A DNA stretch of 64,000 bases from contig PABI01000136.1 of NCBI GenBank assembly GCA_002699125.1, positions 1 through 64,000 on the forward strand. Reading direction: 5' to 3'. Below are positions 61,049-64,000 of the stretch, in pieces (the stretch's first letter is position 1; each line of letters starts with the position of its first letter). The translations under genes and the position numbers were made by a program. Origin of the DNA: Anaerolineaceae bacterium. GTDB taxonomy: Bacteria; Chloroflexota; Anaerolineae; Promineifilales; Promineifilaceae. The notes under the pieces were generated by a model. It was not told the origin of the DNA and did not search any database. It saw nothing but the letters and a program-made list of their open reading frames with translations.

Positions 61049-63982
61049 TTATTCTTCCTGAGTCTGTTGGGGATTAACGGTCGTTGGACCAGCAGCGGTT
61101 GGTTTAATCGCCGCTGACTGTGGCACAACCATCGTTCCCGGCAACGCGGCCATGTCGTTAACAAAATTGCGCACCTCTTCCGGCCGGTAGCCACGATCGG
61201 CCAGTTCCGCCTGCGCGACATCGCGCAGGCCGTCCTGTATCATTTCAGACAGGCGGGTCAGGTCAGCCGGGGATAGGTTCATCGCTCGCGCTCCGGCCAG
61301 CACGCCGCGCACGTTGCCGGTTTGTCCGCCAAAGCCAACAGGCATGCCGATAGCCTGAATGACAGGCTGCTCATCTGCAGCGCCTGCAGCGGCTTCTCGG
61401 CCAATGACACCGACCAATTCGGTACGCGTCAAACGACGCTGCGGCAGCAAAACCATGTCGGCCACGGCTGAAAGCTGCTCCTCAGATAAGGGCGTATTTG
61501 TGGCCTCGCGAATGGCGGCAGCTGCTTCACCGCTCTGGAAAGCAGCCAGAACAGCAGCGTCGCCCATCCCCTGATCGCGGTATTGGGCCACCAGATCGGT
61601 CGTTGCTGTGGTGGCTCCTTGCACGGCCGTTGCCGTATGCTGGTTAACTGCGGCTTGAATCAAACCGGCATTATGTTCGCCGGTGTAAACAACCAGCGTT
61701 TTGTGGGCGGCCTGACCGGCCAGCGAATGGGGGTCTTCCAGCCGTGACAGGGTGTCGTGAATTACCTGCCCCCGTGACTCCTGATACGGTTCCAGGTGAA
61801 CAGCGCCGGTTGAGGGCGTAGCTGTTTCGTATTTATCCTCACGGCCGTCGCGGTCTAAATCTGGAGCGGCGCTGATGACATTAACGTTCTGTATTTCGTC
61901 CTCATCAGCGTTGCGGGCAACGCCAAATCCCATATCGTTATCTGCATCCGGACCTATACTTATGATCCGTATATCCTGATCGCCATCACTGCCCGATTCG
62001 TCCCCTTCCCGCAGCCAATCTGGGATGAGGCCATTGACAGACTCATCGGGTTGTTCTTCGGCCCGCCCGTTGGTGGTTATACGGCCGCTTCCATCCGGGT
62101 TGGTCAAGGCTTCAGTCAGGGTGCCCAGTGCTTGCTCCAGACCGGCAAAGCGATTGAGTAAATCCTGGTTGACCGGCTGGGACTGCCCATTAGCCGCGCC
62201 GTTACCGGCCGTGTCTGTCTGGGAGCGTTGGGATTGCCGGATCTGGTTAATAAGGTCGCTGGCGTGGCCACGGGTTAGCGCTTCAGGCTCGACGCCTAGC
62301 TGTCGCAAGTAGGCCAGTTGTCGCGGCGTGGCCGGTTCTGCTTGCCAGGCGTCGTTCATATCATCGTTTGGAGGAATACCCATACGGTGGCTTGGGGAGG
62401 AACGGCCGTTCTCCAATGCAACGCCCGGCAGGATAACCGGCTCCCCGTCGCCGTCAAATGCAGCATCTCGCGCGCCGCTACCGTAGCGCCGGCCGCCAAT
62501 TTCATCGTAGGCGGCGCGCAGCGAAGGGGAGAAACGCATTGCCAGCCAGGGGCTGGAGCCAAAGCCGGACATGGAAGAACCGGCGCGGAGGTAATCCAGC
62601 ATGTCCGGGTCATGTGGCTGCACCTCACCGTCGCGGAAGTTACGTACCAGGGTGCGGGCTTCGTGGGTGCCTTCGATCAGGCTGCGTGCCGTCGCGGATT
62701 TGCCCAGGGCATAGCCGGCAATGGTCTTAAGCTGCCGCACCCGGCCATCGGTCTTGTCTGGGTCTGTCCCCAGATAGGCACCATCGTTACGGCCGTCGGC
62801 CTGCAGCGCTGCCGCCGTAGCCAGGACAGCGCCACCGGCAGCAATAGTGGCTCCACCTGTTAAAGCGGCACCGGCCAGCATCGCTGTGCCGGTAACGGTC
62901 TGGCGTCCCATCCGGGCCACCTCCATGCCGCCAACGCCGCCGGTAATGATGCTGCCGCCAAAGAGGTCGAAGGCAGCGGTCGCCAGCTTCAGCGCGCTCT
63001 TGATACGCCACAGCAGCACAATGAGGGTGATGATGCTGGCTCCAATGTAAAGGCCTATCCCCTGCTGCGCGGCTGCGGCCAGCAGGCCAATCATGATGGC
63101 CACGATGATGACGCTCATCAGCGTCTCGATAAGCAGATTAATAAACTGCCGCAGATACGCACCCAGAAACGCCTGGGTGTAGATGAAAAAGGCAAACAGC
63201 ATGGCAAACGGCACGCCGGCATAGAGGAACATGGCCACACCGGTTAGAGAGAGGTGCAGGAAATGTTCGGCAATGGCCGTGGGAATAGCGACCAAAGCAA
63301 AGAACAGTCGTTCAATACCGTCACTGGCCAGCGCTTTGGCCAGCTCCTGGTCAGCCTCATCGCTCAAATTAATGCCGGACGGGTCGCCAAAGGGGAAATA
63401 GGCCGCTTCAAAATCGACGGGAAATTCGCTGCTGTCCAGTTCATCAATGTTGGCCACCAGCATGAAGGCCGAAACGAGATCAAAGCTGCCCACCACCCCA
63501 TCACTGTTCACGTCGGGGATCGCGCCGGGCAAGCCGGTATCCGTCCCATCCATACTGGTATCGAAGATGTCGCCGGCGGCCCCGTCGATGAGGGCTGTGT
63601 CAATACCGGCGTTCAGCGAGGTCCGCAAATCTTCCATCATGTCGATGACGACAATGGGCGAAGAAAAGAAAAAGAAGGCAATGAGACCGTAGGTGAACAG
63701 CTTGCTGGGATCGACCCAGCGGCTGGTGGGCACAATGTTGTTCAGGGTATACCAGAAGCCCAGGGCGGTCAGAGCCAGGATAAACATGCCGCCCAGCGGT
63801 GCGGACAAGGCGTTAACCAGCAGCTCCACGAAGTAGCCAACGTTATCTGTCACCCAGGTGTTGATGCTTTCGGCAATGACGGCAATGGAGAGCGTCGCCC
63901 GGTTGATGGCCCATAAAATCTGGGCCAAGGTGTATTGCAGGAAGTAAATCGCTTCGGCGAGATAATGGCCGGGATCAAGCAT
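61049..63982 (-). CDS. TrbL/VirB6-like conjugation channel protein with large cytoplasmic tail
   Basis: A 977-residue protein. The first 380 residues hold about seven membrane helices as in TrbL/VirB6 (GMFILALTALGFWYTLNN, FMLVANI, and a Gly/Ala-rich helical pair). Inside is a Ca-binding-like loop, DVNSDGVVGSFDL (about residue 155), similar to dockerin or EF-hand loops, on the outer side. The tail (about residues 400-977) contains ATPRQLAYLRQLGVE with TRGHASDLIN, a DUF3072-like motif, and another acidic loop DLDRDGREDKYE. AGGAG precedes ATG 63982. It is the first gene of the operon in this window. Confidence 0.72.
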   Translation of the reverse strand: MLDPGHYLAEAIYFLQYTLAQILWAINRATLSIAVIAESINTWVTDNVGYFVELLVNALSAPLGGMFILALTALGFWYTLNNIVPTSRWVDPSKLFTYGLIAFFFFSSPIVVIDMMEDLRTSLNAGIDTALIDGAAGDIFDTSMDGTDTGLPGAIPDVNSDGVVGSFDLVSAFMLVANIDELDSSEFPVDFEAAYFPFGDPSGINLSDEADQELAKALASDGIERLFFALVAIPTAIAEHFLHLSLTGVAMFLYAGVPFAMLFAFFIYTQAFLGAYLRQFINLLIETLMSVIIVAIMIGLLAAAAQQGIGLYIGASIITLIVLLWRIKSALKLATAAFDLFGGSIITGGVGGMEVARMGRQTVTGTAMLAGAALTGGATIAAGGAVLATAAALQADGRNDGAYLGTDPDKTDGRVRQLKTIAGYALGKSATARSLIEGTHEARTLVRNFRDGEVQPHDPDMLDYLRAGSSMSGFGSSPWLAMRFSPSLRAAYDEIGGRRYGSGARDAAFDGDGEPVILPGVALENGRSSPSHRMGIPPNDDMNDAWQAEPATPRQLAYLRQLGVEPEALTRGHASDLINQIRQSQRSQTDTAGNGAANGQSQPVNQDLLNRFAGLEQALGTLTEALTNPDGSGRITTNGRAEEQPDESVNGLIPDWLREGDESGSDGDQDIRIISIGPDADNDMGFGVARNADEDEIQNVNVISAAPDLDRDGREDKYETATPSTGAVHLEPYQESRGQVIHDTLSRLEDPHSLAGQAAHKTLVVYTGEHNAGLIQAAVNQHTATAVQGATTATTDLVAQYRDQGMGDAAVLAAFQSGEAAAAIREATNTPLSEEQLSAVADMVLLPQRRLTRTELVGVIGREAAAGAADEQPVIQAIGMPVGFGGQTGNVRGVLAGARAMNLSPADLTRLSEMIQDGLRDVAQAELADRGYRPEEVRNFVNDMAALPGTMVVPQSAAIKPTAAGPTTVNPQQTQEE

Positions 63983-64000
63983 GGTTTGTCTCCTCGTCGT

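Larger units (their letters stand above)
49650..64000. mobile_element. Left part of a conjugative element (ICE or plasmid-like)
   Basis: VirB4-type ATPase, PrgI-like and VirB2-like proteins, a TrbL/VirB6-like channel protein and associated secreted factors form one minus-strand operon that leaves the window at 64000. No integrase, relaxase or attachment site is seen, so integration mode is unknown. ACGGCCGT density is the same as in the rest of the window, which suggests long residence in this lineage. Confidence 0.7.

Noticed and set aside
1-64000. tRNA or rRNA genes as integration sites
   Set aside because: No cloverleaf-like or conserved rRNA sequence was recognised in reading; a dedicated scan could still find one.

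Overview
The window looks like a Chloroflexota genome (Anaerolineae or Ardenticatenia-like). This is inferred from the monoderm-style protein set (PrgI/VirB4-type conjugation genes, VanW, YkuD, no outer-membrane genes), the many lipoproteins with LAAC/LSAC lipoboxes, and the small fused redox proteins. No rRNA or tRNA confirms it. The octamer ACGGCCGT occurs at least 76 times, about once per 840 bp, where about one copy would be expected by chance.

Region 1 (1-8.4 kb): a SRPBCC gene whose 5' end is an old arsR copy. It is followed by a Zn/Co-type operon: SmtB/CzrA-like ArsR, a small PPPR-tail membrane protein, a P1B-4-like metal ATPase and a ZIP transporter, then a CaCA exchanger, an isoprenylcysteine-methyltransferase-like protein, a saccharopine-dehydrogenase-like protein and a SAM methyltransferase. 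Region 2 (8.4-13.1 kb): DUF305 protein, thioredoxin-like lipoprotein, CopC-cytochrome c fusion and a two-component system. Region 3 (13.2-22.9 kb): a CDF transporter fused to an HflK-like SPFH domain, HflC- and HflK-like proteins, a parvulin, a LytM peptidase and a large DUF2142/PMT-like membrane protein.

Region 4 (22.9-29.8 kb) is a copper and thiol-redox cluster: two PCuAC chaperones, a second PPPR protein, a DsbA-like protein with UGA in place of the first Cys of CPFC, a DsbB-cytochrome c fusion, SCO1, a rhodanese with a second in-frame UGA, YtkA and a polyferredoxin membrane protein. The two UGA codons are best read as selenocysteine. Region 5 (30-35.9 kb): cell-wall proteins (VanW, beta-propeller lipoprotein, C39-like, L,D-transpeptidase) and a third PPPR protein. 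Region 6 (36-39 kb): CmtR-like sensor, LspA and a second metal ATPase, an arrangement reminiscent of pbr/cad operons. Region 7 (39-49.6 kb): Met-rich cytochrome c, response regulator and Met-rich kinase, facing a long minus-strand run of DtxR/MntR regulator, multicopper oxidase, ZIP transporter, cupredoxin, fourth PPPR protein, two membrane or lipoproteins and a CopC-CopD-YtkA-cytochrome c fusion.

Region 8 (about 49.65 kb to the end) is a conjugative element (ICE or plasmid) running off the window. It has an unrecognised DNA-processing-type gene, an 890-bp gene-free stretch with two homologous small RNA genes that each have their own promoter and terminator, and a minus-strand type IV secretion operon (degenerate coupling-ATPase-like, VirB4, PrgI-like, VirB2-like, sortase-like, PPC-domain and TrbL-like proteins) punctuated by inverted-repeat hairpins.

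The strongest leads for new biology are: the two putative selenoproteins next to a DsbB-cytochrome fusion; a dispersed family of four small PPPR-tail proteins, each beside a metal locus; the twin small RNAs; the CDF-SPFH fusion; and the ACGGCCGT signature.
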